DNA of 64,000 nt from Evernia prunastri (lineage: Eukaryota > Ascomycota > Lecanoromycetes > Lecanorales > Parmeliaceae), in contig NKYR01000110.1 of the NCBI GenBank assembly GCA_003184365.1, forward strand, positions 1 to 64,000. The letters are read 5' to 3'. Below are positions 34,816 through 45,420 of the stretch, one piece after another (the stretch's first letter is position 1; the number at the start of each line of letters is the position of its first letter). The translations under genes and the position numbers were made by a program. Under the pieces are notes generated by a model that was not told the DNA's origin, ran no database searches, and saw only the letters and a program-made list of their open reading frames with translations.

Positions 34816-35546
34816 CGCGACTGCTGAAGAAAAATTTGGAGAGCTGGTTTCGCACACGTTGGCTCCTACAGTTCCTTAGCCATCCTCGAAATTGACGATA
34901 AACACGTGGTGAAAGAAATAATGGAGACCGTGGGTACGTGCGAGCTTGTGATGATGGTGTCTACCCTATTGCTGACCCCCGCACTGGTCCCGAAGTGGAC
35001 AAACTTCAAAGGGCCTTGCTTCTTCATACGGTCAAATGAGCCAGGTCTTCCGGAATATATATAATACATACATGCACTCATCATTGTTCAGTCAAGCAAA
35101 TTTTTGCCATGATCAAAAGTAGTCTGAGGATACCTATAAGTTATCAATACTTTCTATAAAGTACGCGAGCCGAAACCGTATTATGTATCTAGGTTAATCT
35201 TACCCTGTAAAGTACGCGTACACCCGCGCAGTGGCCCCGCCGTTGGAGTCAAGTAGGACGTCACGTCTTTGAACTCCTGTAAGAAGTAGGTGTTAGGAGA
35301 AAATAAGAAGCCCACTTCACCATTGAACCAGCGCCATTAGGAATCGAACCTAATACAAATTAGATATCACCGACCAACAGAAGATGAGGAGTGCGAATGT
35401 AAAGCGAGCTAAGCCAATTTGATTTTGATCAGGCTCAATTGCAGTCGGACTTGTACATGGAAAGATCGTTGAGAACCCCATCTTGAAAATTGTCTCCTAT
35501 ACTCTCTCCTCTCCGCATCACCAACCCCCAGCCTTCACCTCCGAAA
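34816..35546. other. Divergent upstream region of the NACHT gene and the small gene
   Basis: Contains a TATATATAATAC stretch (about 35053-35064) that could act as TATA box for the minus-strand NACHT gene. A tRNA T-arm-like sequence near 35335-35354 lacks the rest of a cloverleaf. Confidence 0.4.
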
Positions 35547-35920
35547 ATGACCTTCCAGCCCACCTCCACCTCCACTCCCCAAGCCGAACCCCAACCCCAA
35601 ATAGTAGACCCCCTTTCCCTCTCCCTTTCCCCCAAACCAACTCCTATAATCCCCCAAACCCCCATCCTAAGGTTGACCCAGATTCAAACCCACAGATCCA
35701 AACCAACCTCCGCAACGCGAGACGCGTCTGGGGCGAACACAGCCAGCAGTACGCCGCCTGCAGACAGGTCGCCGAGGCGTACCTGCTGGCGCACGCGAGG
35801 GATGTGAAGGCGATGGGTGAGGCGGAGGTGGAGGTGGAGTTGGAGATGGAGAGGGTGGTGGGGAGGATGGGGATGCTTGTTGTGGGGGGTGGGGCTGGGG
35901 ATGGGGATGCAGGGTCATAG
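35547..35920 (+). CDS. Small hypothetical protein
   Basis: Two exons, 35547-35603 and 35672-35920, join across a 68-nt CT-rich intron ending CCTAAG to give 101 residues. The N-terminal 28 residues are Thr/Pro/Gln-rich. The rest is a single amphipathic, probably coiled-coil region (NARRVWGEHSQQYAACRQVA, then alternating Glu/Val) with a Gly-rich tail. No domain is recognised; the Glu-rich helix suggests a small nuclear or cytosolic binding protein, which is speculation. The intron choice is by reading frame only. Confidence 0.4.
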
Positions 35921-36628
35921 GGGCTCTATCGTGTTGGATTGGGGTTCTGACTGGGGGAAAGGGGGGTTTGGATGTTTCGGTGAATGGTAATTATGAAAAG
36001 AGAGCTCGATTCATTCTCGATCCTACTAGGAATGGAATGACGCTAGTAGAAACAAACGGCTTCTCTGAGTACAACTACGTCTCTCATTATACGTTCTTAG
36101 CGGCCAATGCTAGGAATCTCTTGGTGCTCTGCGAATTCGAGCTTCAGTGGTAGAAAGGGAATATGAGCGATTCTGATGATGAGCGAGGAGGAATTGAGGT
36201 TAATTTGGAGGGTTGTGGGAGCAGACGATTTTAACATGTTTTGAGCATTCGTATCATTTAGAGAGGGTATTTGGTATATCATTCCTTCCCATTCAGCCTT
36301 GAGATCTTCACCCCGATACAAAGACCCAGACATGACGAAACTGCATGCTTTGGATATCTGGAAATATTCATATAAAGACCCGAAACGAAATCCTGCAGTT
36401 GTTGGATATCTTGCGCACCCAAGCAAAACCAGATGAGCGCTTTGCCGACCCGGAGGAACCGTCCGTGGAAGGTTGAAAAAAAGACGTCTCTTCGTAAATG
36501 CCCCAAAACGCCTTGTTATGAGCAGTAAATGGAGAAGATGGATGATATTACAGAACAAAGCTGTCTCAGCAGCTCCGTTTCCGACCTTCTTTTCCGCATT
36601 TCGATTTCACTAGCCTGCTTTAAGGACT
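35921..36628. other. Intergenic, nothing recognised
   Basis: The open frames here are short, and the longest (minus, 36097-36558) has no family resemblance. Part of it is the 3' untranslated region of the arrestin-like gene. Confidence 0.5.
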
Positions 36629-37985
36629 TTACTCAATCAGCGGCTTTCTTGTCGACCCGACCATAGTCATGCCTAAAGTATGTAAGGCGTTGTAATCGTT
36701 CACGCGAGTTATTGATGGCGCAGGCAGCATGGGATTATCCGGTCTGATATTTCCGGCATCTTTTGCGGCTTGCTCGATGGCTTCCATTTCTTCCTTGCAG
36801 GCAGTGTGGTCGAGCGGACAGACGACGATGGGATGACGGAGTAGGATGTCTTTTGCAGAGGTCATGTGTGCCTAGGGATCATCAATACGCATAATGGGAA
36901 GATAGCTGAAAATCATTCAATGATAACGCACCTTTACAGTGAGGTAGTACTCGATTTTGTAAAGACTTCCTGTTGTCGAAAAACCGCCGACCGAGTACGT
37001 GGGAAAAGCCTGCTTCCCCCTTGGTATTATCCCCTCGTTGTCTCTGAGATCCTTCGCCGGGAAGACTAATCCAAGGTTCGTAAAGTACCCAGCTTCCGGC
37101 ATCTTGACACCCACTGTTTGGGTCTGCTTCGCTAACGTCTTGACCTTTCGTTGCGGTTCGTCACCTTCGTGATTGTAAATTATTTCTTCGTCAATACCAA
37201 TCGTTATCTTATTTATCGTTACTCTCTTCGCTTTGGCCAGCCAGTCGGGGTTCGGAGATAGCTTAATGTAGACGCTAACGGGATCCAGGGGACCATATGA
37301 CCATCGAGGGAGCGATATGCCTAATGTGACAAGGTGATCTGTAATTCTTTCGGCGGACTCTGGCCTATTGTACATGCCGAATGTGGAGAGGGTATCGTAT
37401 CTCGAGATTGGGACAGGGAAGGGATATTTTCTTTGCTCTGTATGACCTTGCTGTACCATCACCACCATCTCGTAGTATGTTTCTGCAGTCCTGCTTGCTA
37501 ATTGCAAGCTCGCTGGTGGTACCCTCCGCGCCGTCTCTTCTCCGCCTTTTCCAAACGGGATAAATAGCACAAAGGGTAGATCCATCGAGTAGACATTCTC
37601 GGATTCTTTGCCCGCAGGACATCGAAATAGCAGCATCTCTCTCCCCACTATGTCTACAAGTTCCTTCCTCGGCGCTGCTAGATGCTTCTTCGTCACCGAG
37701 TCTGCGGAGGGATGTATGGTCTCACGACGTTGAAGGCATATTGTCACTAATGATATGGCGACTGGAGCGGAATATCCTTTGTCGGGCCGTATCTCAACCT
37801 TCCCTTCTATTCGAGGCTATGATTTTTACAGATCAGCAGAGTCCTCGGTCGAGATATTGTCGCGCTGCTTCAGAAAAATTCATCCCCCCAATTTATTCTT
37901 CACTTACCAGTGTAGCAGATATACCAGGGTATCCGACGAGGTATGCGCTGTTCGGCGGGCCACAGACGCGGACGAAGGCTGTCAT
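36629..37985 (-). CDS. Arrestin-like protein
   Basis: Alpha-arrestin-type adaptor; in fungi such proteins commonly link plasma-membrane transporters to ubiquitin ligases. Three exons (37985-37908, 37816-36932, 36871-36629) give 401 residues. The N-terminal arrestin fold starts FVRVCGPPNSAYLVGYPG and continues GKVEIRPDKGYSAPVAISLV after the splice. Central strands include LPFVLFIPFG. The C-terminal arrestin domain is marked by DPVSVYIKLSPNPDWLAKAK, IGIDEEIIYNHEGD and YYLTVK, ending HPIVVCPLDHTACKEEMEAI. I see no PPxY motif, which adaptors of Rsp5 usually have. It diverges from the cyclophilin gene over a shared 533-bp promoter. Confidence 0.85.
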
Positions 37986-38518
37986 CACGGCTCAGATGTT
38001 GCCTTAGCCCGCCCATAGCATGTTGCAAGGCTTCTCCGCAATGGTATCAACCTTTGTTGTGCCCGTCCTTACTTCCGAGTTGAGGGTTTGCCCAGATGTT
38101 CCTCTTGCGACTCAAGCTGAAAGTTCCCGCGGGGATGTTGATCCGCAGGTACACAAGGGAATGCTGAGACCAAGTAATACCTGGCGCAAGGGTGAGTGAG
38201 ATTGCAGGAAAGTGGGAAGCAGGTTTTGGCTTGAAGTATTGGCGGGCGGGGTGAGACAGGTCTGAACGGTACTCTCTAGGACGTTGGAGCCTTCTCATGC
38301 AAGAACGAGTGAACCGACCTGTAGATTGCGTTGCTCAGCGCCAAGCCAAGCCCAGCCCACGGCAAGTCCCACCTATTCCTACACCGGCGGCTAGGCCTCT
38401 TCTAGGCCGCATTGAATCCTTGCAGGGCTGACTGTTTTCTTCCCTCTTCTTCCTCCAGCTCATCGGGTTTCTTCAAGCAGAATAATGGGCTGAACAACTA
38501 GACTGCTCGTCACCAGCG
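37986..38518. promoter_or_regulatory. Bidirectional promoter region, arrestin-like / cyclophilin
   Basis: 533 bp lie between the two divergent start codons. There is no clear TATA box on either side. CT-rich tracts (about 38425-38460) precede the cyclophilin start, as is usual in fungal promoters. Confidence 0.45.
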
Positions 38519-39094
38519 ATGTCTGTGACACTCCATACTACTGTCGGCGACATCAAAATCGAGGTCTTCTGCGAATCTGTCCCCAAAACAGCAGAAGTAA
38601 GCATTCCCACCGTGCCTCCTACAAACGCTCCTGCCATGCTGTCGCTTGAGCAACTTACACAATAGACGTCTACATAGAATTTCTTAGCCCTCTGTGCCTC
38701 TGGATCTTATGATGCCTCTCCTTTCCACCGCTCTCTCCCAACCTTCATGGTCCAAACTGGCTCCCCCGCATCTGCCTCCGCAAAAGTTAGTACCTCAATC
38801 TGGGGCGCGGATTTCGAAGATGAGATCCGCCCATCCCTGCGACACAACTCGCGTGGAATAGTGTCCATGGCGAACAAAGGGCCAAATACGAACGGTAGTC
38901 AGTTCTTCATCACGTATGGACAGGCGCCGCATTTGGATGGGAAGAATACGGTTTTTGGCAGGGTGATTGGTGACGATGGGCTGGCGACTCTGGGGAGGTT
39001 GGAGGCGAGAGAGGTGGATAAGAAAGGAAGGATGCAAGGAGATGCAGTGAGGATTGAGAAGGTCACGATGCACGCGAATCCTATTGCTGGATGA
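38519..39094 (+). CDS. cyp10: Cyclophilin-type peptidyl-prolyl isomerase, PPIL3 class
   Basis: Peptidyl-prolyl cis-trans isomerase of the spliceosome-associated PPIL3/Cyp10 class. Two exons (38519-38596, 38678-39094; 81-nt intron) give 164 residues, against about 161 in the family. It begins MSVTLHTTVGDIKIEVFCES and continues NFLALCASGSYDASPFHRSL. The catalytic Arg is in FHR, and FMVQTG, NTNGSQFFITY and HLDGKNTVFGRV follow. The loop after FMVQTG reads SPASASAKVS instead of the Gly-rich DPTGTGKGG of most members, a variation I believe occurs in other filamentous fungi. The acceptor before AATTTC was chosen because it restores the invariant ENFLALC. The gene converges on the SET-domain gene. 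Confidence 0.92.
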
Positions 39095-39305
39095 ACGGTA
39101 TCAGGCTTGATCTTTTGCCCAGACGTCCAAGCCTAGCTCTGACTTCTAGAAATTTTGGAAGTCACAGCTGATTGCGAAGCACACACTCTCTTACTATGCC
39201 AATTGCTGGTGCCCTATATGTTCGCGTATCAGTACAAATGTACTGCCGGAAGTAACCTTTGCCGGATTCCGGATTCTCAAACGGGGCGTCACAAGCACAG
39301 TTAAA

Positions 39306-40627
39306 TCAAGACTCCACTGCTCCAAAGTAGACTCTCAAAAAAAAATTCACCGTCTCTTTGTACGAAGGTGAGTCTTCTCCAACACAGCACAAGTCCACAT
39401 CAAGCTCCTTGCTCGCGTATTTCGAGGCCTTCATCCTTAAGCCCTGCTTCAAAGCACATTCTGCCGCATCATGGTAAGCAAGTGATTTCTCATACACCAG
39501 CCCTTCTTCGTCAATCAAGTTGACAAGTTTCAAGATCGCAGGCCGTTCATCGCTGTGGCCGTGTTCTGCTCGAGCTGCTGGTGGGTCATCCTGGTAGTCT
39601 GCAATCTCATGATGGAGATCTACCATTTGCTGGCGGCGAAATTGGCTACGAATGCCAAAATCAGTGTCGATTTGGCAAGCAGGACAACGGCAAGTAAAAA
39701 CATACGCCTGGAGCTCGCGTTTGCGTTCGTCAAGGGTGCGGAATGCGGGGCAGTAATTGATGGTGATCTCCTCGCCCTTGGAAATGTCTCTCACACCATG
39801 CACCGTTTGCCGTCCTATGCTGGCGTTCCACGAGTAATGGGCGTTTGGTATACAGGAATGGTTGATCCTCGAGGCGTCCTGGCAAATGCAAGTACCCGAT
39901 CCCATCTCGAAGCAATTGGCTTCATAGATGCTAACAATGACGCTGCGACCAGGTCTCTCGGGACAATGTAGACTCATGAATTTGCGTATTTCGCCGTCTG
40001 ATAGGCGATCGAATGCTTCAGAAATGTCATTCGATGCGTACGGATCGCACAAAGATATCACCGGTCTTTCAGTCAATGTAAAGAAGGGTTTTTCTGCAAG
40101 TATTCGTGTCCCTTTTCGGATGTCTTCAGTGGCGAACATACCAAACCCTTTACCGGGTGACTCTTTGATGACATAGAGAGCCGATGCTTCGACATTGCGA
40201 CCGACAGTCGGAGTGAAATTTTGGTCCACGTTGACGTTGCTTGACCTAATGGTTCTGTACGTTTTGTACTGTTCTTCTTGGCATCCGTCTTTCGTAGGTC
40301 TTGCGTGAGCAATTGTTTTGCATCTTTCGGGCTTATTGGCTTTCGCAGACTTGGGACGTGGTTCCTGTGAAGTTCAGATGGCATCACCACGAAAACAGCT
40401 CTTATACAACTTACCTGAGCAAGGGCAAGGCAAGGTCTTGGAAGCTTCTTCTTCTTTATGAGCAGCTTCTCATTTCTTGGGATGTTGGAGTGGGTGGAGG
40501 CTGCTTTGATCTCGTCGACTCCATCGCCAGCTGCTCTGAGGCGATGCGTTTGCTGTGGAAGCCTCAGAGCCATCCACCACAACAGCATCATCAACAGCAT
40601 AACATACCTGCGACAGGTGCAATGCAT
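39306..40627 (-). CDS. SET-domain protein
   Basis: Putative protein lysine methyltransferase using S-adenosylmethionine. Two exons (40627-40415, 40364-39306; 50-nt intron) give 423 residues. The SET domain spans about 135-276: GKGFGMFATEDIRKGTRI, then RINHSCIPNAHYSWN (NHSC at 239-242) and GEEITINYC (269-275), with a post-SET-like CRCPAC at 296-301. These are the cofactor-binding and catalytic motifs, all intact. The C-terminal 120 residues are helical. The first 25 residues are strongly hydrophobic after a short basic start (MLLMMLLWWMAL), resembling a signal peptide or anchor, seen in several fungal SET5-like proteins; alternatively translation starts in exon 2, but no ATG there precedes the SET domain suitably. 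Its target is unknown. Confidence 0.82.
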
Positions 40628-41309
40628 GGCCAGGAAGCACTTTCTTGGTCGGTAGCAACCTCTCTTTGCCTACGAGCCGATAGTCGGAGTCTGCTCGCGC
40701 GTCATTCGCAGCTGAGCTGAAGCGATGAATCTTCTTTGTCGAGCGTCAGCCCACGACCCTACAACGAACGGCATCGACACAACATACCCGTTGAAGACTG
40801 GCTTTGACTGCCCCGAGCTTCCTCTTGGCTGTGGACCATTCGTCTCCCATGGTGGGGTTGTTGCTGGAAGTTATGGATCGGGTGGTGGGTTCGTGGAAGG
40901 TATTTCCAGATGAAATTGAGGTTTCGAAGTGAGGTGTACGGACATTTTTTTGGTTTGGGGTTTTGAGCGTGAAATTCACTTTTCAGGAGCTGCGACGAGC
41001 GGTGTGGAGAGTAGGGAAACGAAAGAGTACATGTGATTGTTCGAGAATTAATATGTAATTAGGATTGAAGTAAATGCTCTATCTGCTTCCGTCGGTCTGT
41101 TCTTTACGATGTGAGTTATACAGGGTTTTCACCTTTCCCAAAGCCTATGAAAGCCATGGGAAATGCTGAATCGATCCATCTAACGAAGCGTACGCTTTTG
41201 CCGGGTATACATGCAACGCCATTATATACCATCATCGAACCCATAAATATGCCCTGTTATTGGAGCCTCGCCTTGACTTCGTCATCTTCGAACCGGAGTG
41301 AGCGAAGGG
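40628..41309. other. Intergenic, nothing recognised
   Basis: Promoter side of the SET gene and 3' side of the ZPR1 gene. A 77-codon minus frame (40746-40979) has no family resemblance. Confidence 0.5.
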
Positions 41310-42926
41310 TCATGACCCTTCGGTTTGCGTCTTACCTCCGCCAGCCCCCGAAGACTCAGCAGCCCCCTCCGGCTTAGAAGGCGTCTTGCCGAACGTTTCT
41401 CTGACATATTCGCCCTTTTCGTTCAGCTTCGTTTTCATGTCTGCTAGTCCGAGTTCCTCCTCGTCCTCCTCGGTACGCTCATATTCCTGGGTTCGGACCT
41501 TTGGATCGTTCCCCGAATCATCCAGATCCAAAAGCTGGCAATAGCTGTTGGCTAACGGGTCCTCCATTAGTATGGTATACTCAATCTCCCCCTTCACTGC
41601 TTTGTTAAGCTGGGCAAAGAACATAGTCCATTCCTTCTTCGCATTTGAAGGCATTGAATCTGCAGATATCTCGTCCTCGCCAACATCAAAGATAGAACCC
41701 TTCAGGTCATCACGAATCTGTGTCACGAGACCTTCAACCGTCGTGAATCTACCACCCATCGTCCCCGGCGTGACTTCAACTCTGCATTCAGGGATCTTTA
41801 GCAGGCATGTCTCCGACTTGAGTATATCACGTCCAAGGTCTCTGGCGTCCTTGACGCTGAGCCAGATTTTCTTCCCTTTTTCAGGTACTTCGCCTCCAGT
41901 CTTGACATCGTTCGTCTTGTACCCGCACAAATCGCAGTGCGTTGTCGAGACGATGACTTGTTTGAAGTGTGGGATATTCACCATCTGAACGAGCATGTGC
42001 GCAGGATTGGCGCAACCAGGACAGAAAACGGGTAGATCATATGTTTGGCCTTCGAGAATATCCACGTCTTCCATACCACCACCATCCTCTGGTTGGAGCT
42101 GAGGCACCATCTCAGCCTTGGCGCCAATCTCCTCTTTGGAGGTTTCGCCCAGGCCCAGGGCCTCATTTTGTTCTGGCGTTCGTGGGTATTGTGAGTGGGT
42201 GTATTTGCCTTTGGTCTTGGAGTCGGTAGGCGAGGGCTCGATCCAAGAGTTGCCTGCCGGGTCGTCAAGGGAAATGGTGAATGGGAACCTGCCGCCTATC
42301 AACATTTTGATAAGCGACTGCACGACCTTGTCGATCTTCTTATACAGCTCCGGATCTTCTTTCTTTCTCAATTTTTGGTCGCCTTCAAGGTCTTTCAGGA
42401 CTTCACTTAGTATTCCCTCTACGTTAGTGAGACGTCCTCGACCAGCTGGTACTTCGATTTCCAAATCTTCGATGCGTAGGTTGGCTGTGTCACTCTTTAC
42501 GAGTTGACGCTCCATGTCATCTAGACCGCCGAGCTTAAAGGCATATCTTGAACCTTGCTCTTGTATTTCTCCTGCGGGTTGGATTTCGTTGTTCTTGAAA
42601 TGGCAATGCTCGCAGTAGAAGGACATGAGGATGATCTCTCGGAAGAATGGAATCCTTGTGAGCAGTAGCCGCGTCATGCCCTGTCGCGAGACGTTAAGCC
42701 AGACTTACGCACCAAAAGAAGGCAGTGCATAGCTTACATTCTCATGACAGTTCATGCAGAGACTCTCTATCTCGTCCACAACCTTGACTCGGTCATCTTC
42801 AGCCGGCTCCTCATCGTCTCCTAGGTTGAGCCCAAGAACCTGTTTGCCAATCGCGGCGAAGAGATCGTTGTCGTCATTCTTAGCGCGCTCAGTGTTGAGG
42901 TATTCGTTGGTTGAACGGTCTGCCAT
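41310..42926 (-). CDS. zpr1: Zinc-finger protein ZPR1
   Basis: Essential eukaryotic protein that acts as a chaperone for translation elongation factor 1A and moves to the nucleus during growth. Two exons (42926-42738, 42680-41310; 57-nt intron) give 519 residues. Two ZPR1 modules are visible: the first with CMNC at 57-60 and CEHC at 86-89, followed by LTRIPFFREIILMSFYCEHC; the second with CPGCANPAHM and HCDLCGYKTNDVKTGG. Each is followed by the all-beta part (RLTNVEGILSEVLKDLEGD; RFTTVEGLVTQIRDDLKGS). LLDLDDSGNDPKV is close to the family C-terminal signature. The start ATG at 42926 gives the usual short acidic N terminus. Assignment is secure. Confidence 0.96.
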
Positions 42927-43774
42927 CTTGTTTGTTCAAAGTGGAAGAGGAGGAAGTGATGGCTCAATGCCTTGAAAGAATTGTCTCTAAAGAGAAAGGG
43001 TATGAGTTCGACTATTTGACGTACGAATGTTCAGTGGTATGACTCAATGATATGACTCAATGAGGCAGGCTATTGACCGTTTCAAATTCAAATAAGAAAA
43101 TGTTTTGGAGGGGCCCTGCGCCAATGACGACTGATCGACCGCGGGTCGGGAACTAATGATAGCGGCCGTATCTTAGCTTCAGCCCTTTTCTTAGCGCTAA
43201 CGAGGGTCCCCGCAAACCCAGATCTGAATAAGGTACATAAGGTACCTTAGGTAAAAAAAAACCCCGTGGGGCTCTGGATATGCCCACTCAGAATACTCAA
43301 CATGGACATAAACATTGAAAGTATTCCGAATACGACTGTGCCTGGTGTGTCAAGGCAGTCCAGAGCAGCAGAGTTGAAACTAGGCGTTGACCCTAGGCGC
43401 TCCGCTCTTCCATTACAGACAGTCACGATTTCAGGAATATGGAGCGGGATCAGTACTACGCTGCGCTGTCTTTCCACGGCTTCATCAAAGCGACTCTCGC
43501 CAGAAGCTTCCGAGCTGAGAAAGGAGCCAAGCACGATGGAAACGAATCGATGAGACTGGGAAACTGTGTTGGGTTATTTTCGGCTGGTCATGAAAGAACA
43601 GCCAGAATTAATTCAAAGAGAATGGCCCATCTGGGCGTACACCCAGCTTCTGAAGCCCAGGAAACATGCTGTGCCCATATTTTGGTTGGAAATTTGATGC
43701 GTTCTTAGTAAGTATCCCATTGGTAAGCTGACGCCGACTTCAAACACAAACAAGTCAACATGAACACCGAACCT
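42927..43774. other. Intergenic, nothing certain
   Basis: Contains a KpnI-centred palindromic patch (43230-43254) and overlapping frames of 89-95 codons (43247-43708) with no family resemblance and mostly non-ATG starts. Confidence 0.45.
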
Positions 43775-44393
43775 TCATTGTCGTTCAGGCATATCATATG
43801 GCTTTTTAATTGAAGCGGTGTTCATCAGAGGTCCTCCGAACAGAATCAAAAAGTCTTGCTTCCGCACCCATTCGGGTCCATCCTCGCGGAGCAGCCTGTC
43901 TGCTTCCGCCAACGAGGCTCGTCGGACGTGCCTGAGGGCTTCTTCCGCAATGGACAGTTGTTGCGGAGTATCTGGCCCCTCAGCCAGAGATTGATTGGAT
44001 TCGGTGTCTCCCAGTATCGGCCTAACGATATCGTTGAAAAGCGTAGCCGCTTCGTCAGACCTATCACGATTGCGCGGCATATCAGCTAGCGTGAGCAGAA
44101 CCCACAAAAATTCTCGGTTGTTGGCATCACGGCTTCTAGCAGTCGCTTGATGGAGTAGATACTGTAGCCGATCGTGAGCAGTGGTGCAATCTTCACAATC
44201 AAGTTCCAAGAGAGCGCGCGGGTGCTCTTATTTGCAGCATCGCTCCAATGCTTCTTGCAAAGCGGAGATCAAGGAGCGCCTGGTATTTTTGAGGGCGGTT
44301 CATCTCGCGCAGTAGGATCGCGAGTTGGAAGGCGGAGTCAATGGCCACGACAGAGCCGATTGTGGAAGGCCGCTTGCCATTTATGACAGGCAT
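43775..44393 (-). pseudogene. Hypothetical protein split by an apparent frameshift
   Basis: Two minus-strand frames adjoin: 44393-44199 starts at ATG (MPVINGKRPSTIGSVVAIDS) and 44209-43775 continues without an ATG (ELDCEDCTTAHDRLQYLL) to a stop. Both parts are helical and TPR-like (QLAILLREMNR, EFLWVLLTLADMPRNRDRSD). They would form one protein of about 205 residues if the frame changed near 44200-44225, where the coding strand reads GCGCGCTCTC, a dinucleotide tract prone to slippage. No spliceable intron with GT-AG ends explains the join. It could be a sequencing indel, a recent pseudogene or two unrelated frames. Confidence 0.4.
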
Positions 44394-45420
44394 ATTGGAG
44401 CTGCATAATGAATAGTGTCAGCTTTTGCCCGAGTGAGGACAGCGATTGCGTGCGCGCACCTTCCGCTCATTTGTCCTTAACCTCCAATAAATCCATCACC
44501 ATTTTCTCCGCTTCTGATATAGACATCAGCTCGGTCGTATGGACATGCTCAGGAACTGTATAATAACAATACTGATGCCTTTGCTGAAAAGCAAGCGTGT
44601 CACAAAGTAGCTGACAATAGGCAGGGTATAGCATGAATCACCTGCTCGAGAGGCCTCTCGCCTCAAATATTCTACTTTCCCACTCCAAAGGCGTCACTTG
44701 CCCTTGGATCTGGCCATCAACATCATCTTCTGAGGAGGTTTGGGGCGAGTACCCACGATCTTCTTTCTTAACGTTTTCCACCAGAAGAGATGATGTGCCA
44801 ACTTAGACACTTTTGTACCGCCAGCTTTGCGTGGACTCCGTACTAGGTTCTGCTTCAGCAAGGAACTCCCTTTGTGAATTACGGAGAGAATAACAAGAGG
44901 ATAGTAGGGCTGAGACTGGCACGTGCGTAACGTGCTGATAGGTATTTTTTTACTCAAGGCATTTCTGGCTCTAAAACCTTGCACCCATGGAAGACTGGTT
45001 TCAGGAACTGTTACAGCCGGTTTGCTCCTTGCAGCTCAAACATGACAATGCGGGTTGACTCTCTGCCAAAATGGGACCCGACTCAATTTTGAGTCCACAC
45101 CATATTGCGTGGCAATCGTCCGAACATTCCTCCTGGCGGTACGGCAAGCCCACGGGGATGTCAACCTTTGACAAATGTTTCGGAACTAGCTCGAGACAGC
45201 CACATGACACGCATAACAACTAATGATGTAATGTGATACTGACTATGCATGAAGCTATGTAAGTGTAGAAAACAAGGCAAGGCATTAGGACCCGTGCATA
45301 CATTCCAAGACCCTTCCATCACCTTGAAAGCAATAGCCGCAAGCTTTGATGCTCATCTTGTGGAACAGTTAAAGAAACCGTGCCCATGTTGGGAATCGCC
45401 TGCGACGGGCTGGCAACGGT
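44394..45420. other. Intergenic, nothing recognised
   Basis: About 1 kb. A 96-codon minus frame (44694-44984) ends in a Lys-rich tail and has no family resemblance. Confidence 0.45.

Noticed and set aside
35300..35420. A possible tRNA on the minus strand around a perfect T arm (TTAGG-TTCGATT-CCTAA)
   Set aside because: No matching 5' acceptor strand, D arm or anticodon arm could be found upstream within normal distance.
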